A stretch of DNA of 64,000 nt from Sipunculus nudus (GCA_026874595.1 CM049321.1:2290479-2354478); one strand, 5' to 3'; shown: positions 37,605 to 50,042, counted from the first letter of the stretch. Program-made: numbers and translations. Notes: a model not told the origin generated them from the sequence alone.

Positions 37605-39015
37605 ATATGACATAAAACAAGCAACAAACATGTCAAACATAACTAGAATTATTACAGTTTCTATATCGACAGCCGAGAAAGAAAAGAGGCATTACGTGTT
37701 TTGCATGGCTTCCAATCCGTCAACGTCCAACGTACATCTTTTATAAGACAACAACCCTAGTCATTGTCATTGTTATTCCAATGTTTATGTACCATTACAG
37801 TAAAATCATGCATGGATTGACTAGAATTTGATTTTTTTAAAAAGTTGTTATTGTTGTTTTCAGCTTCTTTCCTAATGGGCTATGTTTCATTTGCTCAATA
37901 GTAAACAAATAATTTTTTCCGGAATAAAGGTAAGTTTTCCTATACATAAATCGCACGTGTGATTCTTTGGTTTGGCTGTTCTCATGAACGTTTATATAGG
38001 ATACATTAATTATACCTATATGGCTATATAAAAGCAATGTAATGATTTAACAAAAAAAGACTTCATGAAAGCAAAACGGTTTAAAATTATCTGATTCGAC
38101 TAATTACTTATCTTCTCTTTGTTTGTGATATTCAAAATAAATATTAGATTGTGCAAAAATTATAAGTGGGAATTTCAACCTTTTTTTATAAAAATGGCAT
38201 ATACGTGTGTTGCAGAACGATATCGTTGAAGAAACCTACTAGCTTGTACACTTCTAGAAATGTACTAGCTTGGTTGCACATAACACGTCATTCATTCTTC
38301 ACCAGGAGATAGGTATGTTAAAGCTCAGGAATGGTTGTCCATGACCTAAGTAACTGAACAGGAATCTCTTTAATATGCAAAATATTTTAAGACTGTTAAT
38401 TAATCAGCATGTCAATAAAGGACCCTGACCATTTTTAATAAAGACAAACAACAGGTTATGTAAGAGCACGGTCAATGACGCAGTCTCTAAAATATAATCA
38501 TGAAAGATTCCTACAAATACCCATCCCCCAAATGTCAATAATGTTAATTGTCATCCTATTAAAAGTAATGTTCCTGTAACATGGTTAGCCTTTGGACTAA
38601 AGAAAGGGATATATTCAAAACGCAGCTTTATTTTTTTTTAAGTCGATGTGATGATTAAAGATTTGAGTTACAAGATTATTAGATGGATTCCTTCTGACAG
38701 GAGACATGATTTTTTTCCCCAAAAACTTTTCCACATTGTAATAACATTTGTATAATCGTAAATCATTTGCCAATTGTTGAAACCTTGTTATATATTTGTT
38801 AATTATAAAGCACATTTGGTTAAACCGCAAAAAATGCACCGTATGAAATCTTATGAAAAGCTAGTTTTAATATATTTTCGTACCAATGTATCAGAACCCA
38901 TTGTAAAAACAAGTACAGGGCCTTTCAGACCTGATTTCGCGTTTGAAAAACAAATACTTTGACATTAAAATTAACATGCGCGAACAAAACCTCTGAATTT
39001 ATATAACATATATGA
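37605..39015. other. Non-coding stretch
   Basis: No supported gene. A word TACTAGCTTG is repeated at about 38238 and 38266. Frames at 38615-38839 and 38925-39140 (minus) are AT-rich chance frames. Confidence 0.3.
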
Positions 39016-39019
39016 CAAT

Positions 39020-40760
39020 GCATAGTGATATCATAGCATTTACCCTCGTAAACGAGATATAATTTAAAGATGTAGAATAAACCTAAGCATTCAAGTTTTG
39101 TATTATCTTTACTAAATATGTCTTCATATATGCCGTGCACTTATTCGTAGCATTTCAAAACACACGGAGAAAGTATCTCTTTTGATCTATAATATAATTC
39201 CAGGTTTTATAGACTATTTTTTTGAAAGTGCAATCGGAATATGCAGGTATACAACTATGAAATACAGCTGTGTATTCAATAACGCGGTTTTCATATATTG
39301 TCTGGTACTACTTGGGACAGTGTAATATCGAGTAGTAACTCACTGATCCCATCCTATCATTCGTACATAAAGCCGGGTAGTGACAGGTGGGACAATAAGA
39401 AAGGCTCGCCAATACAGGTCAATGGAATAGGATTATTTTCTGTACCAATGAAAAATGATTGAACTGTTTATTGTTTCTATATGAATACAAAATTTCACGC
39501 ATATCATGATAAGCTACACAGGCATTTGTGTTTTATTAAAGGTAAGTTCAAGGAAAACGAGCGGCAATTTCTAGGGGAAATAAATCTGACATTCTAATCA
39601 AGATGGATAAATGCAGTAGCATATTTAGTCTGAACCTCTTTCAGTCTTGTTATAACGACTGAAAAATAAAAGTGAACAATAACAAACACAAAACCTCTCC
39701 TCGGGATAATTAATGTCCCCAGGCGTCTGGCTTGGCAGTTTTTTGGATAATCAGCTCTTTTTTGTCGGCTTATCATCAGGAACATTTACCACTCGACTCC
39801 CGTTGGGACCCATTTAAGGTCTGTGTTATTTAACACTTCCTCCTGTTCCTATCCAAGACCAGGTAAGAGATATACCCTTCTCAGCCATTGAAAAGTCACT
39901 GTATTTGTGATATTTATCAATTGTTCAATATATGTAAAATAAACAATGTGAAAACTCTCAGTCCGTAACGTCGTACTTCACGAGTCTTTTGTGTGAACAA
40001 ATTATTTCACTCGAGCAGTGGGAAACATTTGTTTTTCCAAAGACCAAATGTTTCAGAGCTTATCAATCAATTAATCAGTTCGCAGCCTATCAAGAATTTA
40101 AACCCAGCACATTTACCAATTGATTAGAAAGTGTAAATCCTCAGTCTGTAACCCACGTCACAAAGTGATTACTGAGATGCGTCCTTTTATTTCCAGAATC
40201 GAGCCAGTGCTTTTTCTCGAGCAGTGTAAAACACTGCTTGTGTAAAGACTAGATGTTTCAGAATATAAAATCAACTCCATAGTCTACAGCCCTAAAGGAA
40301 ATTTAAATTCAAGGAGACGTAACAAAAGATAACAAAAAGCGTCCCGAAATGTCATTGGTTCCTGTAGGCATGGGATTTCATAGATTACAGGTTTTAGTTT
40401 TCAGAGGGATTAAGGCAGATTATCCGCCATAGTGAAGCATTCACCATTGTAAGTAAACACTGTGCTTTTTCCTCATTTATATGACTACTTGGCCAACAAA
40501 CAAAACACAGTTTAACACGTACAAACCAAAGCCTGATGACCTTCTGAAATGAAATACGGAACTCTGATAATATAATTCAAGCGTATACTACTGTTTTATG
40601 CATCTATAAAAATATAAGTCTTGATAACATATCCTCTAAGAGACCTGCTTTGGTTACCTTATTTTATTATGATTAGTTTCGAGAGAACAAGAGAGTTAAA
40701 ATTGTATATCCAATGAATAAGATCATTTAGATACTAATCATATCTTTAGGATATGGTTAT
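39020..40760 (+). repeat. Paralogous block X, copy 2
   Basis: The counterpart of 30830-33200 (landmarks given there). Also shared: GATGACCTTCTGAA(A/T) at 40535 and 32663. It directly precedes block B with no recognisable P block between, unlike copy 1, which is followed by P and then A. Confidence 0.7.
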
Positions 40761-41638
40761 ATGCTGACGTTAGTATGTTCCATCATGTAACCAGACGATG
40801 AATCCGTATTCACGAGATGATTAAATTTGCAAAATATGGATCTTTTTCATTTAGTGGAAATGCTTCTTTTGTGCTGTTTTATTAAATTTGAGAATTTTTT
40901 GTTACAAATACTCTTTGTCGATTCAAATTTAGGACATCTTTTTTGTTTACTTGCCTTTATGTATTTTCTGTGTTTTAATTTTGGGAGAAAGTTATGCAAT
41001 ACTTCTGAAAGTTTTGTTTTCATAAATACGCAAACAAGAATTTAATAACGTACGACATAAGATGTACAGTTTAATTAATATTGCCCGGAAATTCTCTTGC
41101 GGTTTTCGGTGCTGATATTATGATATTCAATTGTATTTTAGCTATAGCAGGGATTTTTCTATGGTTACCTTGGTAACCAACATATATACTCAACTTGTTA
41201 CGCTGGAATGCTTAAAGACAAATTGTATAAGAAGCTCAACTTTCCTTATTGGAATATCTTGGTAAATAAAGGGTTGTCACTATCTTTTTTACTCTGATAC
41301 TGAGTTGTCCAGATTACCCAATGCATGAGATTTCATCCCTTAGAAGACCAACATTTACATGACAGGTAAAAGCAAACTAACCTGATTACAAATTTAGCCG
41401 GTAACATTTGTCGCTTCAATGGTCATGGTGACACCAATTACCAATGTCCTTGAATAATTGAGATTAATATAATAAAACCAAATTGTCTTCATCCCCGCGA
41501 GCAAAAGATGTTCTGAATAGATTTCCTTTAATAAACCTAAGTAACAAATTTTTGTGCACAGATCATTTAGTTCTAAGCAGTTGTTTGACATAGCAACCGC
41601 CTGAAAATAACGACCATTTTTCATGGTTTTAAATCTTG

Positions 41639-41701
<63 letters not shown>
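41639..41701. repeat. (AT)n microsatellite in block B
   Basis: About 62 bp of uninterrupted AT, at the same place as in A and C. Confidence 0.95.
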
Positions 41702-41707
<6 letters not shown>

Positions 41708-44700
41708 TCATACAAATTGTCCCCCTTACATTTTATTTTTGGTGTGAATGCGAAAAAAGGCAGAGATTCTAAAAGTATTTAAATCTTTAAGTTTATATTC
41801 TCAGGCCAATTGATTATATTACTTCCCAGGGTACTGTTCTAAATGTCACTTTGATAAGAGATAGATTTGACACATTCAGATATTTTCAACAATCTGTTTG
41901 AAAAGACGTTTTGTTATTATTTATATTTTTGTGTGATTATGGCTTTATTTAAGTTCTTCATAAACATAGAGTGGCAAATTAATATTGTTTTCAAATGATT
42001 TTGCATTTTATATTTTGACATAATAACCCATTTATAAATTTTCTATTTTTGTGAATGAGTGATATTGGTAACCCATCAAGCGTTGGATTAATATGAATAG
42101 GGTTGATTAGGCCATTGACCTTTTTTTATCCTCATATACGCTAAGGGCATTTTGATTTGATTTATATCATATTAGAATATATGAAGACGTCATCACCCAG
42201 CATCCAATAAAAACGGATTCTTTTTCCGTTTAGCACTAAATTCAAATAACATATATCAATGCAATTATCAATGACACATTTAAAAAAATAGTTATGTATA
42301 ATAAAAGTAAAATGTTTCTTTAGGACCAATTAAATTTTCTAGTCGGACTAAAACTCATTTTAGCGATGGGCATTATTGACTATTCCGTATATAATTTGTT
42401 ATTAAACAGGATTTTTTTTATCATTTTTTAATTGTACATTATGACACAATGTTGTCTGTTTTCTGATACCTTGAGTAAATGCTATAAAAAGGAAACATGC
42501 CGAATTCCATTAAGAGTGCTTTCATACCCATTATTTACCAGACAGTGTAATAGAGCTAATTTAATCGAAATTAAGAGAGCTATGAAGAGACCTAAAAAGC
42601 TACAATGTTAAATGCTAAATTGAGTGTTTATTTTTATCAAGCCAAAGTCATAAATATAGAGATGGCTGGATTTTATTGACAAATATACATATTAACTTAA
42701 AGACTTGCAATATAAATACACATATCTAGGATTCAAATATATCTCAATATTGCAATTTTCCAGTTAGGAAATTTTCCGTTAAAACAAGGCCGCTGCACAT
42801 TATTTGAAACATCAAAGTTGGTTCCGTGGGCAAGACCAAAACTTTAATACTATTTGCTCTGGTGCCTTTATCCCCGCAAGATTACAGTAACTTGACAGTC
42901 AAAGGCCACACTGACAGTATTTCACAAAATGTTACTTAAATATTTTTTAAGCTTATCCTTAAACTTTAACCGGTTAACTGAATGGAAATAATCTCATGAT
43001 GAAAAAAAGGTACAAAAAAGCGGCAATAGCCTTTGGTCAATTTAAAGAAAGAATGTGTCCCTCTAAGCATCAGAATAATTTGATTTTCTGATGCAACCGA
43101 TCAGTGGTTCGTGTGTTTTCTGGTATACACCCGGGCGTGATACCTTTATTCTATTACCTTTTCTTGCTATTCGTCGAAACAGGAAAACTTTATCATTTGA
43201 TTGAAACCATATTCATTTTATTATGCATTTCCGTAAAAGTCATCACATTGTTACCTTTATATAATATTATTTCGAATGTCGCACAAAAACATTTTCGTTT
43301 AACGATCCCTATGTACTAACTTCCTACTATTCCTAAACACCAATATTTTAACCCCAGACGTGCATTTTTTTATTGATCTGCATTTGAGCATTAATGAATT
43401 TCTTCACCGGAAATATTTAACTCTTATTTCATTTTGATAAATGACTCGAGTATATGTAATATCAACATAATTGATATTATGATTGAAACCATTTTTATTA
43501 GAGTTATCTTATTTTGATATTATTCATTTTGATAACCTTGTTGGACTCTGTCTTGGGGACGTTTAATACAATCCTCTGGTTTTCTTCGCTTTTCTTTTTT
43601 GTTGTTCAGCCTTCTGTTTACGAGATTTCAATATCATAATAATACGGTAACGGTAAGCCTTCCAACCACCTGGTAAATCAATTATCCAGGAAACTCAGCC
43701 CAGGTTATGAGTTGATAAATAACGGGGTGACAATATTCGGCAACTACGGAGACAAAGTCAGATGACCAGTTAAAAAAGAACGTTGCATACCGGAGATGGA
43801 TTAGATTTTTGCTTGAAATTGTAACATGACCACAGGCTAATGAAATAAGAATGAAATAAAGAAATAAGAAATGAATTGGACACATTAATCAAAATGATAT
43901 TTTCTTAATATGGTAACACATGGTTCCATAAATGCAATGTTATGTCACCATGCAAGGCCAGCCCTATCACAAAAAGAAAACATGTTAACCTATTACACTT
44001 AGTATTACAAACGAATGTTGAACATACTGTTATACTGCCTGGTATGATAAATGCCTCCAGATCTCTAAAAAGACTTCCACAGACTTCTAAAATTAATCTG
44101 GTCCTCAAGTGCAAAGAAATGTTGTGTTCCTTTTTTTAAATACACTCAAACTATCAGAAAGAAACTTTTACATGAGACAGCAAGTTTGTGAATTCAATGT
44201 GTCTATTATCCCAAGACAAACTAATGGAATCTGTAAAGTCACAAGGATTGTCTGTACCTTGGGAGAACCACTGGGCAAAGAAAACTTAACAGCTGTTAAC
44301 CAGTGAGACGTGCAGGTTTAAACAACTCTGTTGCAATTATCCTGGTATTTTGTGCCTCAGCCATGCCAATCAGGAAATCAGGAACGTTACGAGGTAATTC
44401 AAAGTTCATTCCGTGCTTGGCATGCCGTACTTTTTTTTATTATGTCGAATCTAGGAGTGCAACGGAGCCTCTACGGGAAATTCAAAAAGTCAAAATGATT
44501 TTAGTTCTTCTCATCTATTATATGTGTCCTCTGACATTTCGCACTTTGTAAACTCCCTACGGAGTAAAAGAAATAAGCACATTGTCCCTTTACTACTATC
44601 AAGTGAAGACCTCCACTAAAACCAGTTCATACATTATAACAAACGCAGTCTCCAAAAAGATAATACATCAAGCCAAACTTAGGTTCTCCATGGTATTTCA

Positions 44701-44720
44701 AAACAAAGATTCAAATACCG

Positions 44721-44724
44721 TTAA
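44721..44724. other. TTAA target-site copy, left
   Basis: TTAA directly before the left inverted end at 44725; the matching copy is 47109-47112. In block C the uninterrupted place reads CCG-TTTA-TATTGTAG (62056-62070), against CCG-TTAA-[insert]-TTAA-TATTGTAG here. Confidence 0.8.
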
Positions 44725-46243
44725 TGTGGCACGACTGGTCTCCCCACCTGACCTGACTTTGTTTCAGTTTTTCCTTTGCATGGAGCAATCTAATGCTTAA
44801 ATATCCCCTAAAGTATACATGTTTTGAAAGCTAAGAAAATTCTCTATAGTTTGGTGATAATAAACTTTGTTTCCGAGGAACAGGTTTGAATTTGTAAGAA
44901 TTTTAATTTAATATTAATTTTTAACAAAAAATCGTTTATTCCAGCACAACTAAAGCAGATACAGAAAAACTTCTTAAACAAATCAAGAATTTAGATAATG
45001 ATCCCCAGACTTTTATTTGTTTAGTGAGTTAAGTTTAAAAATTACGATTTTACAGAGTATTTAATTTTGAAATCTTCACAAATCATTTCATTTTTTACTT
45101 TTACCTTAATAAAATCCTTCAAATTATGTATAGGCGTAAAATAAAAAAAAAAAACGCTTTTTAGAAGAAATATTAACAATTATATATCTCAAAGATGGTA
45201 TGTTTCGAACAAGTGATTACTGAGAAATAACGCTCTAAAGATAAGGTGTTCAGGTGAAATGATGTTTCGAGAAAATGGCCAAAAACTATATTTGTAGAGA
45301 TCATTCGTCCTACACACGTAACTAACCACAACTACATGTTGACAGTCACATGAATTTGGTCAAGACAGTGGTTCCTATCAAACCATGATATAATAACATG
45401 GATTAATTGACTAATTAAAAAACGATTAAAACTAATTAAAACGATAAAAGTTTGACCTGTCACACCAGCGACTTGTCAAACACCACGTGCATGGACTTCA
45501 GTAGGCGGAGCTTACAGTTTTGGCCGAGTGCCAAGGTGCGCTTAGCACCCGACTACTGGGAACCGCGGCAGAACAGGTGCATCGCCGGGCCTAATAGGTA
45601 ACCGCGTGTCTACACAGGAACTAGGGGAGCGGGATTTATGGGCATTCAAGGAGAACGAAGATTGGTTTACTTATCACGGTTTACAACATTTATAGGTATT
45701 TAGTGGTTGACAATAGAGACGAGTTTATAACGATCATACAAATCTCGCATACACATACAAGTCATATGTGAAATCTGGACTTGTTGTTTATTGGAGGGAA
45801 GAATAGGAAGACGGTGGTTTGTCACTTTCATACATCATGCACACACATTCAAGTCACAGAAGGGGCCAGATTATCTTATAAGAAGGTTTATTTACATGGA
45901 ATCTATAAATGGCAACAAATTAAACAATCAACAAATAACAGCGTCCAAGAAGGTCTGGAGGTTCACAGCGTAGGCCCCCTGAAAAATAAAACGCATAATA
46001 AACCAGATATGTCGTATATTTTGATCAAACATTTAATAAATTATATATATGAATGTATATATATATATATTTACAACCGCCAGAAGTAAGGTTTATATTT
46101 TAATATATGCAAAATAAACGTGAATATACAATTACTAATTATTTAGTTGATACATCCTTGACCCTCATTGTTTACACACTTTAGTTTTATAAACCGTTTA
46201 TATGCTCTGTTTAGTGCGTAACATTATATATTTCAACACTATT

Positions 46244-46474
46244 TCATACCGGACGTATTTCGCCTTTCACTTGCCCAGGATACATGGCTCTAACGTTAGT
46301 GTCGGCCTCCGGTTTTCCTTCATTCGTAAACGTAGAGATGCCGTCATCTGACGATTCATCGTCGCTGGCCATTAGTTTGATTACGGAAGTAGGTTCGGCC
46401 CGCTGAGACTTCTTGATATCATTCAACTGCTGCAGTTTTTCAAGTGGCATTCGGGATTTGCGTCGTCGGCCCAT
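46244..46474 (-). CDS. 76-codon frame, possible first exon carried in the TTAA element
   Basis: The ATG at 46474-46472 has A at -3 and G at +4. The product opens MGRRRKSRMPLEKLQQ, then has an acidic patch SDDESSDDG (residues 37-45), a charged, disordered-looking profile with non-AT-biased codons. Just before the stop the sequence reads CGTCCG|GTATGA, so a splice donor could end the exon at 46250. Upstream on this strand the DNA is GC-richer, with a CCAAT word near 46860 and TAATTA sites. I do not recognise the protein. It may be a captured cellular exon or an N-terminal transposase remnant. The same frame is open up to 46705, but the inner start has the better context. Confidence 0.35.
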   Translation of the reverse strand: MGRRRKSRMPLEKLQQLNDIKKSQRAEPTSVIKLMASDDESSDDGISTFTNEGKPEADTNVRAMYPGQVKGEIRPV

Positions 46475-46849
46475 CGTAGTTTCGTTTGGTAGTGGCGTAA
46501 TATTTATTTGTTGCGGTGTTGACAATATGAATATCATAGACGTTATGGTTGGGATATGAAGCAGCTTTATATAAAGTAATTTTACGTATCTGTCGATAGG
46601 CTTACGATATAGCAGAAATAACATGGTGTCAAGTGAAAATTTGTGTTTCGACGTAACATACCCGAAAAAAGACAGAAAGGCCGATGACACTAACACATCA
46701 TTCACAAGGACGGGTTTGTTTGCACACTAATTAGCTAGAGTTAGGGTTGTTCTCCAACGCTTATCAGAGTTAATTAGATTGGGCTATCAAACGTCGACCG
46801 TCAGTTCTTGCCACGGAGGTACTTGGCCCATGCATTAATTAAACACTTG

Positions 46850-46867
46850 CACCTCGCGATTGGCTGA
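46850..46867 (-). promoter_or_regulatory. CCAAT-box-like site upstream of the 46474 start
   Basis: Reverse strand reads CAGCCAATCGCGAGG, inside a GC-richer patch ~390 bp upstream of the minus-strand ATG, with GTCATTCAG next to it. Only composition and motif support promoter function. Confidence 0.2.
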
Positions 46868-47108
46868 ATGACTCAGGTGATGGCTTGGGGCAGAGTGATT
46901 GACAGGCCTGTGGCAGGGCTGTAGTTAGTTTACAAACACCCTGTCATAACATATTGGTGTTTACTTAATAGAAATCACCCTTTTCCACAAAATGCACCAG
47001 GCGACCCAAAATGTGTTCAGCTGCATTATATCCGCCCTGTATTCAATATTACGTATACCTTTTATTGAAAAAACACCAAATTTTAGGATTTTGACCAGTC
47101 GTGCCACT

Positions 47109-48786
47109 TTAATATTGTAGTACTGTAGGTGTATATTTCACCTAAGAGCAAATATCTACTCCAGATTTACATTTCCTTATTGTCGGGAAAGTAAGTGATC
47201 ATTTGGATTGTTTTCCAGGCTCCCTTGTAGACTCTTACGGCCCAGGTCTTTCGTATGTCGTCCGGGGACTGCATTATTACACGAGTCCTACATTCCATGG
47301 GTTTTTAAAAAGCATCACTTTAAATTTCAACGATTCATCAAAGAGAAATTGCGGATTCCATTCATACAAACTGTTCTTCCCTGATTCCCATATTGACAGA
47401 AGGACCATTGTCCCAACCAGTCTGGACATAGGCCAGACGTGATCTGGTCTGGCAATGGACGAGATTGGTCCATATTAAGATGTTGTATATATAATGTTCT
47501 GGGTAATCAACATTCAATTACCACCAACATCGTCTAGTTAAAGATTCTTTACAGATTCACTTTTCATTTTAACTTACTTCAAAATTGTAAAATGCCGTAT
47601 TCACATCCCCATTAATACTCAAGATAACTCAATTATAAGTTATATCCATTAAGATATAAACAGACACTCGGGACCTTTGGAGTTATTTCATTATCACGAT
47701 TGACGGGCAAAAAAAAAAATTAATTTTAGGTACTGTTCTTCTTCAAATGTTTTCATAAGATGTCAAGGAAAATAAGGATTCGACGTAAAGGCGGCTTTGG
47801 TTATGCATACATATGTTTAAGAATAAAATAGACTTCAGCAACTGCTTAAATCGGGATTTCTCAAACGAGAAGATCATGAAAATTCAGAACAATATCTGAT
47901 TTCATTGCAAACAAACAAAGAGGCTTCATACAACAAGAAAAACACATTCCATTGAGTTGCTTCCTGTTTGAAATGTGTTGTAGAGACAACTGACAAAAAA
48001 GTTAAGAATAGGGCAAATTGTGTTTTTGCATTAACATTGTAAATATTACTATATCAAGTTACATATTACAAATATAGGTACTATTTTATTTGAATAGGAT
48101 AATGTAATATAATAACCGAAACGTTTCCTTTATCCTGCATTAGCGTGCTTAATCACGGCACTTTATTTTATTATGATTAATATCAATGAATTCTAATTTA
48201 TAGAGCGCCTGTAAAATAAGACATTCTTTGTTTTCGCTAAAGGTATATGCTAATTTAATCCTAAGAAATTTTTAGGAATATAAAAGAATATTAAATTGGT
48301 TCAAAACAAATCATTCATGCTTAAACCAAAGTCATTAAAGTAATCATTTCAAACAGGATTGTGAGCTAGTTTGAATCGCAAAACATGGTTTATGATTGAC
48401 ATGATTTTTTTTCATATAGACGATGATATTTCAGGAAAATGCAATTTGAATGTACATGTTAAAATATAACCTTATATCACCATTCACCGACTTCCAGGAG
48501 TGTCTGAAGCTGATATATTACAACAAGGGCCGTGGAAAGTATATGGTATGCTGCCCTATTTTTAGGAGATGTCGCCGTTTTGAACATGGGCACGGAGATC
48601 ATGTGTGTCCCTTGACCCGTAAACGACAGGATATAACATCGGTAACATATACCAAAAATCTCTAATGCATGAAATATATTCAAGAGAAAACATATACTAA
48701 CGCCAGCCTCAATTACCATGCTTCCTGTCTGGTAGAACTCTCTCTCTAATCTGTCTATCTTTAGGAAACCAGACTAACACACGCGT
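47109..48786 (+). repeat. Paralogous block B, second segment
   Basis: Collinear with C 62059-63708: TATTGTAGTA at the junction, GTGTATATTTCACC-AGAGCAAATATCTA, TTTCAACGATTCATCAAAGAGAAATTGCG (47326; 62280), GGCCAGACGTGATCTG (47431; 62388), TAACCGAAAC and CAACAAGAAAAACACATTCCATTGAG (47931; 62881). It stays alignable over ~1.6 kb without a shared intact frame. A GTTTTCCAG acceptor-like word at 47210 has a weaker match (ACTTCCAG) in C. Confidence 0.8.
48733..48786 (+). repeat. Left copy of the LINE target-site duplication
   Basis: Starts TAGAACTCTCTC, contains CTTTAGGAAACCAGACTAA and ends ACGCGT. The right copy is 53096-53147. Differences are one CT unit and about four substitutions. Block C has a single copy at 63657-63708. 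Confidence 0.8.
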
Positions 48787-49409
48787 AGTGACTTTCCATG
48801 CACTCTGGATGTGTACGGCCGAGACTTTTGATCGCTGGAGCACGATTTTCACTATCGTCGTGCGGTTGAAAACCAGCATTATGACCTTGCCGAAAATATC
48901 ATAGCTGCTAAGCACGTTGGGATAGCCAGAAAGTTAGGTGGACAAATTTAGGACAAACTTACTCCTGATGATACGATGGACATATAAGAGAACTTAATAT
49001 TAAAAAAAGCGCAACAAATACCAGAGTTTAAGGAGGCCCTAATGGCCACCGGTTCGTCATCCCTCGCTATGGCGGCGCCAGACCCTTATCTAGGCACGGG
49101 ACTAACAATATACTTAATCAAAGTAATCGACAAAGATTTTTAGAAAGGAAACAATCTCTATGGAAGACTACTTCAAAATGCAAGAAGTCAGTTTAGTTCA
49201 TTTGAACTGTGAGCTCAGAACACACAGATTACTCCAGATCGACGAGACCAAAACGCATGGCCTCAAAATTACCAGCTGACGTAGAACAAATAAGAAAATC
49301 ATCCAAATCGCAGAAAATATTTACAACAAGCAATAGGTTCGCCGATCTGATCGTTGAAGGACATGAATATGAAAGTGATTCGGAATACTATTTAAGAGAG
49401 ACTTGTTAA
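48787..49409 (+). pseudogene. ORF1 remnant with NADAR-like domain
   Basis: One frame from 48787 reads SDFPCTLDVYGRDF, stop (48829), SLEHDFHYRRAVENQ, HYDLAENIIAAKHVGIARKL, GGQI, stops at 48949 and 48985, then KKAQQIPEFKEALMATGSS, APDPYLGTGL, stop at 49141, and KGNNLYGRLLQNAR. This is the NADAR order: LSNFYPC-L-V-G--F-S-EH-YQY-KA, then A--A---G, then P--R-ALLATG, then WG-GL, then the G-N-LG-LLM-VR end. The SLEH stretch holds the conserved S-EH pair. NADAR proteins are related to YbiA, and some remove ADP-ribose from guanine (established for some members). After it, another frame gives SRSTRPKRMAS and FTTSNRFADLI to 49409. All stops are single-base decay products in a continuous frame. Confidence 0.78.
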
Positions 49410-49448
49410 ATCATTAACATTCAATATTGACTGAGGTTTATACTTATA

Positions 49449-50042
49449 TTGGAAAAGGATATTAAAGTCTGTACTCTGAATATCAGAGGATTAAATAACC
49501 ATTTTAAGCGTAAAAAGGTTTTAACATGGGTTACTCAACAAAATATTGATATTTCTTTTTTACAGGAAACGTTTTGTACTATTTCCTTTGAAAACGAATT
49601 CAACAGTTCATGGAACGGTACTGTTTATCATTCTTCAAGTTGTTCATCGCATGGTAAAGGTGTTCCCATCTTAGTGAGGCGCAATATTAATTATTGATAA
49701 ACACAGTGATGATATAGGCAGAAAATTATTAATTAATCTTGAAATTTGTGGAAAATTGTGTACGCTTGTATGTGTTTATGTACCATATCTAGATAAAGAT
49801 CGATGTGAATTTTTAAAGACGTTCAAAAATGGATTATACGATATTCCAAATCGTTGGATAAATCAATTGTTGCCGGAGACTTCAACAGTGTTCTATCTGA
49901 AAGAAATAGCATTACAAAGTTTCATCGGAATGAAAATTCCACATCAATATTTCAAAAGTTTATAAATACTTTATATTTAAATTACGCATACACTGACCAT
50001 GTTTCACATGCTATACAGACAAAGTATTATGAAGTCGTTTGA
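49449..50042 (+). pseudogene. ORF2 endonuclease domain remnant
   Basis: Reads KVCTLNIRGLNN and ISFLQETFCT (the N and E motifs of AP-type endonucleases), then SSHGKGVPILVRR, and, after a frameshift near 49697, LVCVYVPYLDKDR, VAGDFNSVLS and YTDHVSH. These are the standard LINE endonuclease blocks in order. There is no ATG at the start (ATATTGGAAAAGG), probably mutated. The domain nicks target DNA in active elements; here it is broken by at least two shifts. Confidence 0.85.

Larger units (their letters stand above)
41150..44724 (+). repeat. Paralogous block B, first segment
   Basis: Collinear with block A (34750-37600) and with block C (59340-62062). Strongly matching points with C include AAAGACTTGCAATATAAATACA (42699; 59941), GATATTTTCTTAATATGGTAA (43894; 61117), the segment around CAGCAAGTTTGTGAATTC (44179) and CTCCATGGTATTTCAA (44688; 62026). 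It ends where a TTAA-flanked element is inserted. No intact frame spans it; one ~45-residue stretch reads similarly in B and C (see findings). Confidence 0.8.
44725..47108. mobile_element. 2,384-bp TTAA-flanked element with 15/16-bp inverted ends
   Basis: The left end is TGTGGCACGACTGGTC (44725-44740). The right end is GACCAGTCGTGCCACT (47093-47108), which is the inverse with one change at the outermost base. Both are bordered by TTAA. TTAA target duplication is the hallmark of the piggyBac superfamily; the end sequence is not the canonical CCC type, so assignment beyond TTAA-specific is inference. No transposase-sized frame is visible. It carries AT-rich filler, a GC-rich patch at about 45485-45650, and a promoter-like region with a 76-codon minus-strand frame (46244-46474). 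Likely non-autonomous. Confidence 0.85.

Noticed and set aside
41394-41711. 105-codon minus frame with IYIYIY repeats, and similar frames at 16357, 17132, 35311, 59610 and 63746
   Set aside because: These depend on (AT)n microsatellites that are open in several frames.
46739-46746. TTAGGG telomere-like word
   Set aside because: A single occurrence with no array.
48787-49200. NADAR-like frame as an independent host gene or viral capture at this locus
   Set aside because: It lies entirely between the two copies of the LINE target-site duplication and is absent from the uninterrupted paralogous site, so it arrived with the LINE.
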